Counted from the first letter of the stretch, positions 1-7,180 are shown. The stretch: 7,483 nucleotides of DNA from Rhodoferax sp. (GCA_029946045.1 JAQSDS010000052.1:1-7483), one strand, 5' to 3'. The notes: a model not told the origin generated them from the sequence alone. Made by a program: numbers and translations.

Positions 1-777
1 CCGCGCACCACGGTCGGCTGGAAAGGCCTGATCAACGACCCTTACCTGGACGAGTCCTTTCGCATCGACGAAGGGCTGCGCATCGCCCGTCAGTTGCTGA
101 TCGAAATCAACCGTCTGGGCCTGCCCGCCGGCAGTGAATTCTTGGACGTGATTTCACCCCAGTATCTGGGCGACCTGATTTCTTGGGGTGCCATAGGCGC
201 TCGCACCACCGAGAGCCAGGTCCACCGCGAGCTGGCATCCGGCTTGTCGGCGCCGATTGGCTTCAAGAATGGCACCGACGGCAACATCAGAATCGCCACC
301 GATGCGATTCAGGCCGCTGCTGGTGGACACCATTTTTTATCTGTCCACAAAAATGGCCAGGTGGCGATTGTGCAAACCAACGGCAACAAAGACTGCCATG
401 TTATTTTGCGCGGTGGCAAGGCGCCCAACTACGATGCAGCCAGCGTGGCGGCGGCCTGCGCCGAACTGGGAAAAGCCAAACTGCCTGCCACTTTGATGGT
501 GGACTGCAGCCATGCCAACAGCAGCAAGCAGCACGAAAAGCAGCTGGAGGTGGCGCATGACATCGCCAATCAAATCAAAGCGGGCTCACACCAGGTGTTT
601 GGCGTGATGGTGGAAAGTCACCTGATCGCCGGGTCGCAAAAGTTCACGCCAGGTAAGGATAAATCTGAAAAACTTGAATTTGGCAAGAGCATCACCGATG
701 CCTGTTTAGGCTGGGATGATTCTCTTGAGTGTCTGGACGTGCTGTCAAAAGCAGTCTTGGCACGGCGCGCTCGTTAA
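1..777 (+). CDS. aroG: Type I DAHP synthase (3-deoxy-7-phosphoheptulonate synthase), 5'-truncated
   Basis: This enzyme condenses phosphoenolpyruvate and erythrose 4-phosphate into DAHP, the first step of the shikimate pathway, in the cytoplasm. The reading frame is open from base 1 and gives 258 residues before TAA at 775-777. The family is about 350 residues long, so roughly the first 90-100, including the metal-ligand cysteine, lie outside the window. Visible hallmarks are RTTVGWKGLINDP at the left edge, GARTTESQVHRELASGL (about 196-246), GFKNGTDG, ILRGGKAPNY, DCSHANSSK (metal-ligand His at 511-513), GVMVESHL (Glu at 613-615) and SITDAC (Asp at 697-699). The body resembles E. coli AroG more than AroF. 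The N-terminus is missing, so the feedback-inhibiting amino acid (Phe, Tyr or Trp) cannot be assigned. An internal ATG at 94 is not the start, because conserved sequence precedes it. The enzyme call is firm; the paralogue symbol is less so. Confidence 0.95.
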   Translation, partial: PRTTVGWKGLINDPYLDESFRIDEGLRIARQLLIEINRLGLPAGSEFLDVISPQYLGDLISWGAIGARTTESQVHRELASGLSAPIGFKNGTDGNIRIATDAIQAAAGGHHFLSVHKNGQVAIVQTNGNKDCHVILRGGKAPNYDAASVAAACAELGKAKLPATLMVDCSHANSSKQHEKQLEVAHDIANQIKAGSHQVFGVMVESHLIAGSQKFTPGKDKSEKLEFGKSITDACLGWDDSLECLDVLSKAVLARRAR

Positions 778-782
778 GCATC

Positions 783-806
783 ACCGAAGGCCTTGGGGCC
801 TTTGGT
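783..806. terminator. Hairpin between convergent aroG and mpl
   Basis: A 10-bp stem (783-792 with 797-806, one G-U pair on the + strand) closes a TTGG loop. It lies between the aroG stop (777) and the mpl stop (828). The stem is GC-rich in its upper half (AGGCC/GGCCT). Neither side is followed by a clear run of T, so it is not a textbook intrinsic terminator. Its position at a convergent junction makes a bidirectional termination or mRNA 3'-end role likely by inference. Confidence 0.5.
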
Positions 807-827
807 AACGAGTCTTGCCGTGGGCTG

Positions 828-2228
828 CTATTTGCTTTGTAGTGCTTGAAGCAGCTTGGCATGGACCCCGGCAAAGCCACCGTTGCTCATGCACAGGATG
901 TGATCACCCCCTCGGGCGGCCTGGCTGATCTGTTCGACCAGGGTGTCGATGTTGTCTGACACCTGCGCCCGCTCACCCATGCAAGACAGCACCTCGGTGG
1001 CGTCCCAGCCGAGCCCGGCGCTGTGACAAAAGGCCAGATCTGCCTGTTCCAGACTCCAGGGTAATTGCGCCTTCATGGTGCCCAGTTTCATGGTGTTGGA
1101 GCGTGGCTCAAAGACCGCCAGGATGCGCTGACCCGCTTTAAGCGTGCGGCGCAGGCCGTCCACGGTGGTACGAATGGCCGTGGGATGGTGGGCAAAGTCG
1201 TCGTAAACCAGGATGTTTCCGGTGGCTGTCTGGACCGTGCCGCGCAGTTCCATGCGGCGCTTCACGTTCTCGAAACTGCCCAGTGCTTGCGCAGCAAGCT
1301 GCGGGTCAACGCCCAGGTGTTCGGCAGCAGCGATGGCCGCCAGCGCGTTGAGTTGGTTATGGTTGCCGGTCAGTGGCCAGGTCACGCGGCCAGCAGGTTT
1401 GCCCGCAACCAACACATTGAAGTCGTTCGCCTCGCCTTGTGCTGTGAAGTCGCTGACCGTTGCACCGAAGCTGCGCACCTCGCTCCAGCATCCCATGTGC
1501 AGCACGCGCGCCAGACTTTCCTCGAGGCCATTGACCACAACCCGGCCACTGCCGTGTGCGCCTGTACCAGGCACGGTACGCAGCAAATGGTGAAATTGCC
1601 GTTCGATGGCCGCCAGATCGTCAAAGATGTCGGCGTGGTCGAACTCCAGGTTGTTGAGCACAGCGGTACGCGGCCGGTAATGCACGAACTTGCTGCGTTT
1701 GTCAAAAAACGCGGTGTCGTACTCATCAGCCTCAATCACAAAGGCCTTGCCCCGGCCCAGCCGCGCCGAAACGCCAAAGTTCAGCGGCACGCCACCAACC
1801 AAAAAGCCGGGCTGCAAGCCAGCGCATTCCAGAATCCAGCTGGTCATGGCCGTGGTGGTGGTTTTGCCGTGTGTGCCGGCAATAGCGATCACGTGTCGGC
1901 CAGGCAAGATGTGCTCAGCCAGCCATTGCGGTCCACTGGTGTAGGGCAGGCCGGCGTCAAGGATGGCCTCCATCAGCGGGAACTTGGGTGTGCCGTCACT
2001 CAAGTGCGCTCGACTAACCACATTGCCGACCACAAACATGTCGGGTTTGAGTACCAGTTGGTCTGCGCCGTAGCCTTCCACGAGATCAATGCCCAAGGCG
2101 CGGAGCTGGTCGCTCATGGGTGGGTAAACGCCTGCGTCGCAGCCGGTGACTGTATGACCCGCTTCGCGCGCCAGAGCGGCGAGTCCCCCCATGAAGGTGC
2201 CGCAGATGCCAAGAATATGAATGTGCAT
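828..2228 (-). CDS. mpl: UDP-N-acetylmuramate:L-alanyl-gamma-D-glutamyl-meso-diaminopimelate ligase
   Basis: Mpl attaches the tripeptide L-Ala-gamma-D-Glu-meso-DAP, recovered from old cell wall, to UDP-MurNAc using ATP, and so recycles murein in the cytoplasm. The 466-residue product is close to the roughly 457 of E. coli Mpl. It has the Mur-ligase architecture: an N-terminal nucleotide-binding fold (HILGICGTFMGGLA, residues 4-17; YPPMSDQL, 35-42), a central ATPase domain with P-loop GTHGKTTTT (118-126), the metal-site region LEFDHADIFDDL (194-205), GNHNQLNALAA (288-298), and a C-terminal domain with FAHHPT (345-350) and EPRSNTMKLG (374-383). EPRSNT and MSNGGFAGVH near the C-terminus favour Mpl over the paralogue MurC. 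ATG at 2226-2228 is chosen because the glycine-rich loop begins at once; no strong Shine-Dalgarno precedes it. The gene converges on aroG and diverges from the next gene. Confidence 0.96.
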   Translation of the reverse strand: MHIHILGICGTFMGGLAALAREAGHTVTGCDAGVYPPMSDQLRALGIDLVEGYGADQLVLKPDMFVVGNVVSRAHLSDGTPKFPLMEAILDAGLPYTSGPQWLAEHILPGRHVIAIAGTHGKTTTTAMTSWILECAGLQPGFLVGGVPLNFGVSARLGRGKAFVIEADEYDTAFFDKRSKFVHYRPRTAVLNNLEFDHADIFDDLAAIERQFHHLLRTVPGTGAHGSGRVVVNGLEESLARVLHMGCWSEVRSFGATVSDFTAQGEANDFNVLVAGKPAGRVTWPLTGNHNQLNALAAIAAAEHLGVDPQLAAQALGSFENVKRRMELRGTVQTATGNILVYDDFAHHPTAIRTTVDGLRRTLKAGQRILAVFEPRSNTMKLGTMKAQLPWSLEQADLAFCHSAGLGWDATEVLSCMGERAQVSDNIDTLVEQISQAARGGDHILCMSNGGFAGVHAKLLQALQSK

Positions 2229-2248
2229 AGGGTGATTTTAGGCGGCTC

Positions 2249-2258
2249 ACCTGCAGGT
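2249..2258. promoter_or_regulatory. 10-bp palindrome in the mpl/unknown-gene divergent gap
   Basis: ACCTGCAGGT is a perfect inverted repeat in the 89-bp gap (2229-2317) between two divergent start codons. Such gaps must hold two promoters, and a palindrome there could be an operator. A 10-bp palindrome also arises by chance several times in 7 kb, so this is only a candidate. I could not identify -35/-10 pairs of reasonable quality on either strand of the gap. Confidence 0.15.
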
Positions 2259-2317
2259 TCCAGGCGCATGCCCTGTGTGGACCGAGTTCTTATCAATCAG
2301 GGCAAAATGCAGGCTCT

Positions 2318-2911
2318 ATGACTGATGATCAATGTGAAATCGCGGCGCAGGCTGCCCGTTGGGTGGTGGAAGAAGGTTTGGAGTATGGCTCTGCCAAACG
2401 CCGGGCAGCCAAAGAGCTGGGACTCGGTGGACGCGGGTCATTGCCGCCCAATGCGTTGGTGGAAGATGCTGTGATGGATTACATTGCAGTGTTTTATGCC
2501 GACACGCAGCCGGGTGAGTTGGTGGCGCTCAGACGCCTGGCTCTGGTCTGGATGGAACGTCTGCATGAATTTCGTCCATATCTGGGAGGCGCGGTGTGGC
2601 ATGGAACGGCAACCAAAAATTCAGATATTTTTCTGCAGTTGTTTTGTGATGACTGCAAGTCCGCAGAAATTGGGTTGATTGACCAGCGGGTGAGTTACGA
2701 GGTGCGCTCGGTCACGGGCTTCAATGGGGATTCGGTGGATGCCTTGAGTGTGCATGCCCTTTGTGCTGAATTGAATCAAGATATTGGGGTACATCTGATG
2801 ATTTATGACTTTGATGATGTTCGGGGTGCACTGAAGGTGGATGCCAAAGGGCGCGCGCCGCGGGGCGATGCCAAAGCTGTGCGCAGCCTGCTGTCGCATG
2901 TGAGCGCATGA
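2318..2911 (+). CDS. Conserved-looking protein of unknown function with nucleotidyltransferase-like motif
   Basis: I do not recognise this 197-residue protein as a named family member. It is soluble, with no signal peptide or membrane segment. The N-terminal half (about 1-85) looks alpha-helical, with KRRAAKELGL at 27-36. Residues 89-112 read LGGAVWHGTATKNSDIFLQL followed by FCDD, which resembles the nucleotidyltransferase core: a Gly-Gly/Ser turn, then an acidic-hydrophobic-acidic strand. Here the second acidic position is Phe105 (SDIFL instead of SDIDL), so metal-dependent catalysis may be lost or rearranged. A later acidic strand, MIYDFDD (161-167), could supply another carboxylate. ATG at 2318 has a weak AGG at 2311-2313. 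The stop overlaps the next start by four bases (ATGA, 2908-2911), implying co-transcription and translational coupling with the thioredoxin gene. That it is a real gene is well supported by length, spacing and overlap; its function is not. Confidence 0.85.
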   Translation: MTDDQCEIAAQAARWVVEEGLEYGSAKRRAAKELGLGGRGSLPPNALVEDAVMDYIAVFYADTQPGELVALRRLALVWMERLHEFRPYLGGAVWHGTATKNSDIFLQLFCDDCKSAEIGLIDQRVSYEVRSVTGFNGDSVDALSVHALCAELNQDIGVHLMIYDFDDVRGALKVDAKGRAPRGDAKAVRSLLSHVSA

Positions 2912-3450
2912 GCGCGTTGCATTCGTCCAGGCGGGGTTGGTTGGCCGCAGCAGCTGGTTTGGCTCTGGCGGGTGTGGGGGCGGGCTTGGCTTGGCGCACC
3001 TTGAAGCCTCAGTCGCAAACGCTCTCGGAGGCTGAGAGCCTCTTTTGGCAGCAGCAGTTCACTCAATTAAATGGGGTCATGCTACCCGCCAGCAGCTTTC
3101 AAGGGAAGCCTTTGTTGGTGAATTTCTGGGCTACTTGGTGCCCGCCTTGTGTAGAAGAACTGCCGTTAATCGACAACTTTTTCCGTGAAAATAAGCTTAA
3201 AGGCTGGCAAGTTCTCGGTTTGGCGGTTGATCAAGCGGCTCCTGTCAATAAATTTCTGACCCAGTCGCCGCTCTCTTTTTCAGTGGCTTTGGCGGGTTTC
3301 CCGGGCATCGAGGTGAGTCGATCATTGGGTAATGTCATGGGTGCTTTGCCTTTTACCGTGGTGTTTTCACCGAAGGGTGATGTTCTGCATCGTAAAATGG
3401 GCAAGCTGACGAGTGAGGATTTGCGTCGCTGGGAGCAGTTGCCGGTTTAA
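2908..3450 (+). CDS. TlpA-family membrane-anchored thioredoxin-like protein
   Basis: This is probably a thiol-disulfide oxidoreductase of the TlpA/ResA/AlkC-thioredoxin group acting on the periplasmic side of the inner membrane. The product is 180 residues. It begins with a short basic stretch (SSRRGW, 6-11), then a hydrophobic segment at about 11-29 that serves as signal anchor or signal peptide. There is no lipobox cysteine. The thioredoxin fold follows, with LLVNFWATWCPPC at 69-81: active-site Cys78 and Cys81 are both present. The cis-proline loop is ALPFTVVF (Pro148). The SRRGWL sequence resembles a twin-arginine motif, so Tat export is possible. The gene starts within the stop of the preceding gene and has no strong ribosome site of its own, which fits translational coupling. 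The natural substrate cannot be read from the sequence; cytochrome c maturation or general reduction of periplasmic thiols are candidates. Confidence 0.9.
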   Translation: MSALHSSRRGWLAAAAGLALAGVGAGLAWRTLKPQSQTLSEAESLFWQQQFTQLNGVMLPASSFQGKPLLVNFWATWCPPCVEELPLIDNFFRENKLKGWQVLGLAVDQAAPVNKFLTQSPLSFSVALAGFPGIEVSRSLGNVMGALPFTVVFSPKGDVLHRKMGKLTSEDLRRWEQLPV

Positions 3451-3498
3451 TTGGCTGCGCAAAGAAAATGTAAAATAAAGCCCAGTTAGCTTGTTTTG

Positions 3499-3538
3499 TT
3501 GAAAATTAATTGCAATTTCGTACAAAATTAAGTAAATT
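3499..3538 (+). promoter_or_regulatory. Putative accB promoter region in an AT-rich gap
   Basis: The 123-bp gap between the thioredoxin gene and accB (3451-3573) is about 33% GC by hand count, and 3461-3540 only about 24%, far below the surrounding genes. Two sigma70-like pairs can be drawn: TTGAAA (3499-3504) with TACAAA (3521-3526) at 16-bp spacing, and TTGCAA (3510-3515) with TAAATT (3533-3538) at 17-bp spacing. Each hexamer matches the consensus at only four or five of six positions. The AT-rich context supports a promoter for accB-accC-prmA, but the exact start is not decided. Confidence 0.35.
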
Positions 3539-3564
3539 TCTGTTGGCTGTTACTTATTTTCGTT

Positions 3565-3568
3565 GGAG
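3565..3568 (+). promoter_or_regulatory. Shine-Dalgarno of accB
   Basis: GGAG lies five bases before the ATG at 3574. It supports this start, which also matches the conserved AccB N-terminus MDLRKLK. Confidence 0.7.
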
Positions 3569-3573
3569 ACCCC

Positions 3574-4023
3574 ATGGACCTCAGAAAACTCAAAACATTA
3601 ATCGACTTGGTGTCGGAATCAAACGTTTCCGAGCTTGAAATCACCGAGGCCGAAGGAAAAATTCGCATTGTCAAGGGCGGTGGCACCGTGGTTCAACACT
3701 TTGCGCCCATCAGTCAGCCCGTCAGTCAGGCCCCTTTGGCGCCAGTCGCTGCACCGGAAGCTGTTGTGGTGGCTGCACCGGTTGAAACAGGTCACACTGT
3801 CAAGTCGCCTATGGTCGGCACTTTTTACCTTTCGGCCTCTCCTGGTGCGAAATCATTTGTCGAGTTGGGTGATGTTGTCAAAGAAGGTCAGACCCTGTGC
3901 ATCATCGAGGCGATGAAAATCCTCAATGAAATCGAATCGGACAAGAGTGGCACAGTGCGTCGTATTCTGTCTGATAACGGTCAAGCGGTCGAATACGGTC
4001 AACCGCTCTTCATCATCGATTAA
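3574..4023 (+). CDS. accB: Acetyl-CoA carboxylase biotin carboxyl carrier protein
   Basis: AccB carries the covalently bound biotin that shuttles carboxylate between biotin carboxylase (AccC) and the carboxyltransferase (AccA/AccD) in malonyl-CoA synthesis, the committed step of fatty-acid synthesis, in the cytoplasm. The product is 149 residues, close to the usual 150-160. The N-terminal segment MDLRKLKTLIDLVSESNVSE is typical of the family. A Pro/Ala/Val-rich flexible linker spans about 44-73. The biotinyl domain fills about 74-149, with the biotin acceptor Lys115 in EAMKILNEIE. The SASPGAKSF stretch (87-95) is the 'thumb' that distinguishes AccB from other biotinyl domains. accC follows after 15 bases, so the two are almost certainly one transcript. 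The gene often found just upstream in relatives, aroQ, is absent here. Confidence 0.97.
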   Translation: MDLRKLKTLIDLVSESNVSELEITEAEGKIRIVKGGGTVVQHFAPISQPVSQAPLAPVAAPEAVVVAAPVETGHTVKSPMVGTFYLSASPGAKSFVELGDVVKEGQTLCIIEAMKILNEIESDKSGTVRRILSDNGQAVEYGQPLFIID

Positions 4024-4038
4024 GGTCAGGCGCCCTTC

Positions 4039-5388
4039 ATGTTTAAAAAAATTCTGGTTGCCAATCGGGGCGAAATCGCCTTGCGGATCCAGCGCGCCTG
4101 TCGAGAGCTGGGTGTCAAGGCCGTCATGGTGTACTCCGAGGCTGATCGCGAGGCCAAGTACGTCAAACTGGCGGAGGAGGCGGTGTGTATCGGTCCCGCA
4201 TCGTCTGCCCTGAGTTACCTCAACATGCCGGCCATCATTTCGGCGGCTGAGGTCACCGATGCAGAAGCTATCCATCCTGGCTATGGGTTTTTGAGCGAAA
4301 ACGCCGATTTTGCTGAACGGGTAGAGCGCAGTGGCTTCCAGTTTATTGGACCCACGCCGGAGTCGATCCGTATCATGGGGGACAAGGTGTCAGCCAAGCA
4401 AGCCATGATCAAGGCGGGCGTGCCCTGCGTGCCTGGCTCCGAAGGTGAACTGCCTGACGATCCGGTGCAGATCAAGCGCATTGCAAAAATGGTGGGCTAT
4501 CCGGTCATCATCAAGGCTGCAGGCGGGGGCGGTGGACGCGGCATGCGGGTGGTACACACCGAAGCCGCACTGATCAATGCGGTGGCCATGACCAAAAGTG
4601 AGGCAGGTGCTGCTTTTGGTAACCCCGCCGTCTACATGGAAAAGTATTTGCAGAATCCGCGTCATGTCGAGATTCAGATCCTCGCCGACAAGTACAAGAA
4701 CGCGGTTTATCTCGGAGAGCGCGATTGCTCGATGCAACGGCGCCATCAAAAGGTCATCGAGGAAGCCCCGGCGCCTGGTATTTCCCGCAAACTGATTGAG
4801 CGCGTGGGTGAGCGTTGTGTGGCGGCATGCAAGAAAATTGGCTACAGAGGTGCGGGTACTTTTGAATTTTTGTTTGAGGACGGTGAGTTTTACTTCATTG
4901 AGATGAATACGCGCGTCCAGGTTGAGCACCCGGTGACCGAGATGACCACAGGTATTGACATCGTCAAGACCCAGATCATGGTGGCGGCTGGTGAAAAATT
5001 GCCATTCACCCAGCGCCAGATTCAGATTCGCGGTCACGCCATTGAGTGTCGTCTGAACGCAGAAGATGCATACAAGTGCATTCCTTCTCCGGGGCGCATC
5101 ACCATGTGGCATCCCCCGGGAGGGCCTGGCGTGCGGGTCGATTCGCATGTCTACACCAATTATTTCGTACCGCCCAACTACGACTCGATGATCGGCAAGA
5201 TCATTGTTCACGGTGATACCCGGGAGCAGGCCTTGGCGCGCATGCGCACTGCTTTGGGTGAAACGGTTGTGGAGGGAATCAACACCAACATAGCCTTACA
5301 TCGTGAGTTGATGGTCGACGCCAAGTTCATGGAGGGCGGCACCAACATCCATTACCTTGAAGCTTGGCTTGCCAATCACAACCGGTGA
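4039..5388 (+). CDS. accC: Acetyl-CoA carboxylase, biotin carboxylase subunit
   Basis: AccC uses ATP and bicarbonate to carboxylate the biotin on AccB. The 449-residue product matches the E. coli enzyme in length, and its catalytic residues fall at the same numbers: Lys116 (MGDK), Lys159 before the glycine-rich loop [10 protein letters not shown] (160-169), His209, Glu276, Glu288 and Arg292 in [16 protein letters not shown] (287-302), Glu296, and Arg338 in IECRLNAED. The N-terminal [17 protein letters not shown] and C-terminal PSPGRIT are also standard. All key residues are present, so the enzyme should be active. ATG at 4039 is fixed by the conserved N-terminus; a weak CAGG at 4027-4030 precedes it. 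The gene sits 15 bases after accB and 12 bases before prmA, in one operon. Confidence 0.98.
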   Translation: MFKKILVANRGEIALRIQRACRELGVKAVMVYSEADREAKYVKLAEEAVCIGPASSALSYLNMPAIISAAEVTDAEAIHPGYGFLSENADFAERVERSGFQFIGPTPESIRIMGDKVSAKQAMIKAGVPCVPGSEGELPDDPVQIKRIAKMVGYPVIIKAAGGGGGRGMRVVHTEAALINAVAMTKSEAGAAFGNPAVYMEKYLQNPRHVEIQILADKYKNAVYLGERDCSMQRRHQKVIEEAPAPGISRKLIERVGERCVAACKKIGYRGAGTFEFLFEDGEFYFIEMNTRVQVEHPVTEMTTGIDIVKTQIMVAAGEKLPFTQRQIQIRGHAIECRLNAEDAYKCIPSPGRITMWHPPGGPGVRVDSHVYTNYFVPPNYDSMIGKIIVHGDTREQALARMRTALGETVVEGINTNIALHRELMVDAKFMEGGTNIHYLEAWLANHNR

Positions 5389-5400
5389 TGGGTACGTGCC

Positions 5401-6288
5401 ATGTTTGAACTGCGATTGATGTGCCCGGAACACCGGGTCGAAAGCGTGAGTGACGCACTGGACGCATTGGATGCACTGAGTGTCAGCGTGGAAGATGCCG
5501 ATGCTCAAACCGATGCCGAGCAGGCGCTGTTTGGTGAGCCGGGGTTGCCGCCACCGAAAGAGGGCTGGCAGCGCTCCCGCGTGTTGGCCTTGTTTGGAAC
5601 CCGTGAACAGGCCCAAGCCACGCTGGAACTGCTGCAGGTGCAGGACTTCTTTGACGGCTGTGCGGTTCTTGGGATTCAGCACGTGCCGGAGCAGGACTGG
5701 GTGCGGTTGACGCAGTCGCAGTTCACGCCGGTGGACATCACACCTGAATTCTGGATTGTTCCCACCTGGCATGAGCCTCCTGAAGAGGCGCGCATTGTGA
5801 TTCGCCTCGATCCGGGTTTGGCCTTTGGCACCGGCACCCATCCCACCACGCGGATGTGCCTGCGTTGGATTGCGGGCCATGGTGGTGAATCCGCCATGAG
5901 CCGGGTGTTGGACTACGGCTGTGGTTCTGGCATTTTGGCCATAGGGGCAGCCAAATTTGGAGCGACCGACATTGATGCGGTCGATATTGATCCGGCAGCG
6001 GTGGAGTCCACGGTGCTGAATGCGCAAGCCAATCATGTCGCCTTGCATGCGGGTTTGCCTGAGATCGTCAGCGGTGTTTATCAGACCGTGCTGGCCAATA
6101 TTCTGGCGACACCCTTGAAGGTGTTGGCACCTCTGTTGTGGTCACGCGTGGCCCATGGCGGCAACCTGGTATTGGCTGGCATTCTGGCGCGCCAGGCCGA
6201 AGAACTCAAGGCGGCCTATGCGCCGTATTGTGCACTTCACGTTGCTGATTCTGAAGACGGCTGGATCTTGATGACGGCAACAAGGTAA
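5401..6288 (+). CDS. prmA: Ribosomal protein L11 methyltransferase
   Basis: PrmA transfers methyl groups from S-adenosylmethionine to ribosomal protein L11 in the cytoplasm. The product is 295 residues, against 293 in E. coli. The N-terminal part (about 1-120) is the variable L11-recognition domain and linker. The Rossmann-type methyltransferase domain carries LDPGLAFGTGTHPTT (136-150), the SAM-binding glycine motif LDYGCGSGILAIGA (170-183), the acidic strand AVDIDP, and LANILATPL (231-239), the PrmA version of the motif IV loop. It ends with EDGWILMTA. The start is 12 bases after the accC stop, with only a weak G-rich stretch (GGTGATGGG) before it, consistent with reading on from accC. Linkage of prmA to acc genes is common in beta- and gammaproteobacteria. 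Confidence 0.97.
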   Translation: MFELRLMCPEHRVESVSDALDALDALSVSVEDADAQTDAEQALFGEPGLPPPKEGWQRSRVLALFGTREQAQATLELLQVQDFFDGCAVLGIQHVPEQDWVRLTQSQFTPVDITPEFWIVPTWHEPPEEARIVIRLDPGLAFGTGTHPTTRMCLRWIAGHGGESAMSRVLDYGCGSGILAIGAAKFGATDIDAVDIDPAAVESTVLNAQANHVALHAGLPEIVSGVYQTVLANILATPLKVLAPLLWSRVAHGGNLVLAGILARQAEELKAAYAPYCALHVADSEDGWILMTATR

Positions 6289-6308
6289 GCGTTTTTTATG
6301 GCATGGCC

Positions 6309-6315
6309 AGGAGGT
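6309..6315 (+). promoter_or_regulatory. Consensus Shine-Dalgarno of the zinc-ribbon/DUF3426 gene
   Basis: AGGAGGT matches the anti-Shine-Dalgarno fully and lies ten bases before the ATG at 6326. It is the strongest ribosome site in the window and fixes this start. Nearby ATGs at 6298 and 6303 are in other frames. Confidence 0.8.
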
Positions 6316-6325
6316 TTCAAATTTT

Positions 6326-7174
6326 ATGAACTTGATAGCCCGTTGCCCTGCATGCCAGACTTCTTATCGGGTCGTGCCTGACCAGTTGCGAGTTTCGGAT
6401 GGCTGGGTACGTTGCGGGCATTGCGCTGAAGTTTTTGATGCTTCAGTGCAACTGGTCGATGCCGAGATCGAGCCATCGGTAGCAGATCCCCGCGTGCCTG
6501 AAGATGATCAGGTTCAAGCGCATCCCTTGATGCCGGATGCGCCTGATGAGCCGCCTTGGGCTTCGGCAGCGCTACTCATCAAACCTTCATCTGATTCTGA
6601 GACAGAGGTCGAAGAATCGGCACAGCCTGTGCCGTTGCCAACGGAGACGCCCGTTTCATTCATGCGGGCGCTCGATGGTTCGACAGACGAACCCAGAAGA
6701 AGCAGGTCTTTTTTGTGGTGGGGATTGGGCGCAGTGCTGCTGTTTTGCTTGTTGCTCCAGGTCTTGTACCGGGAACGTGATCAATTAGCAGCTTTTGCAC
6801 CTGAACTAAAGCCTGCATTGCAGGCTGTCTGTGATGTTCTTGACTGTCACATTGCCCCTGTGCAGCGGATCGAAGACTTGGTGATTGACTCAGCTGAATT
6901 TCACCAGTTAGGTCGAGAAACCTTTGAATTGCGATTTGTCGTTAAAAATAAGGCACGCTTTGAGTTGGCTTTGCCAGCTATTGAATTAACGATGACTGAT
7001 ATGGCCGATCGGCCAGTGTTGCGCCGGGTTTTTACTTCTGTCGACTTGGGTGCTAACAAGCAGGGCTCGGTGGCGGCGGGTGCCGTCTGGTCTGCTTCGG
7101 TCTACTTGCGTGTCAGCGCAGAGGCCTCAGGCGTGCGTGCGCTAGGCTACCGTTTGCTGGCTTTTTACCCCTAA
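6326..7174 (+). CDS. Zinc-ribbon and DUF3426 domain membrane protein
   Basis: The function of this family is unknown. The 282-residue protein starts with an MJ0042-type zinc ribbon: CPAC (Cys7, Cys10) and CGHC (Cys30, Cys33), with YRVVPDQLRVSDGWVRC between. An acidic, proline-rich and probably disordered linker follows (about 40-120). One membrane helix lies at about 129-148 (FLWWGLGAVLLFCLLLQVLY), preceded by arginines, which predicts a cytoplasmic N-terminus and a periplasmic C-terminus. The C-terminal part (about 160-282) is DUF3426-like, with the cysteine pair Cys169 and Cys174 that could form a disulfide outside the membrane. The gene follows prmA after 37 bases, so it is probably the last gene of the accB operon, although its strong Shine-Dalgarno would also suit independent translation. 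Members are usually annotated only by domain name. Confidence 0.92.
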   Translation: MNLIARCPACQTSYRVVPDQLRVSDGWVRCGHCAEVFDASVQLVDAEIEPSVADPRVPEDDQVQAHPLMPDAPDEPPWASAALLIKPSSDSETEVEESAQPVPLPTETPVSFMRALDGSTDEPRRSRSFLWWGLGAVLLFCLLLQVLYRERDQLAAFAPELKPALQAVCDVLDCHIAPVQRIEDLVIDSAEFHQLGRETFELRFVVKNKARFELALPAIELTMTDMADRPVLRRVFTSVDLGANKQGSVAAGAVWSASVYLRVSAEASGVRALGYRLLAFYP

Positions 7175-7180
7175 TATAAA

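Noticed and set aside
2229..2317. Divergent promoters between mpl and the unknown gene
   Set aside because: They must exist functionally, but no -35/-10 pair with acceptable match and spacing could be found on either strand.
1065..2321. 418-codon open frame on the + strand opposite mpl
   Set aside because: It lies entirely antisense to a clearly conserved mpl gene, has no recognisable motifs and an odd composition, and is the kind of long shadow frame expected in GC-rich coding DNA.
2318..3450. Horizontally acquired accessory island (unknown gene plus thioredoxin)
   Set aside because: There are no mobile-element genes, flanking repeats or tRNA, and the base composition is only slightly lower in GC than the neighbours. 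The placement between housekeeping genes looks ordinary.
3476..3500. Possible terminator after the thioredoxin gene (AAGC...GCTT followed by T-rich sequence)
   Set aside because: The stem is only four or five base pairs with a loop of about seven and low GC. It is too weak to call in an AT-rich gap.
4390..5211. 273-codon open frame on the - strand opposite accC
   Set aside because: It is antisense to accC, whose catalytic residues are all conserved. The translation is rich in His and Arg in the way of a shadow frame and shows no domain.
5296..6048. 250-codon open frame on the - strand opposite accC/prmA
   Set aside because: It spans the end of one conserved gene and most of another on the opposite strand, with no motif or ribosome site to support it.
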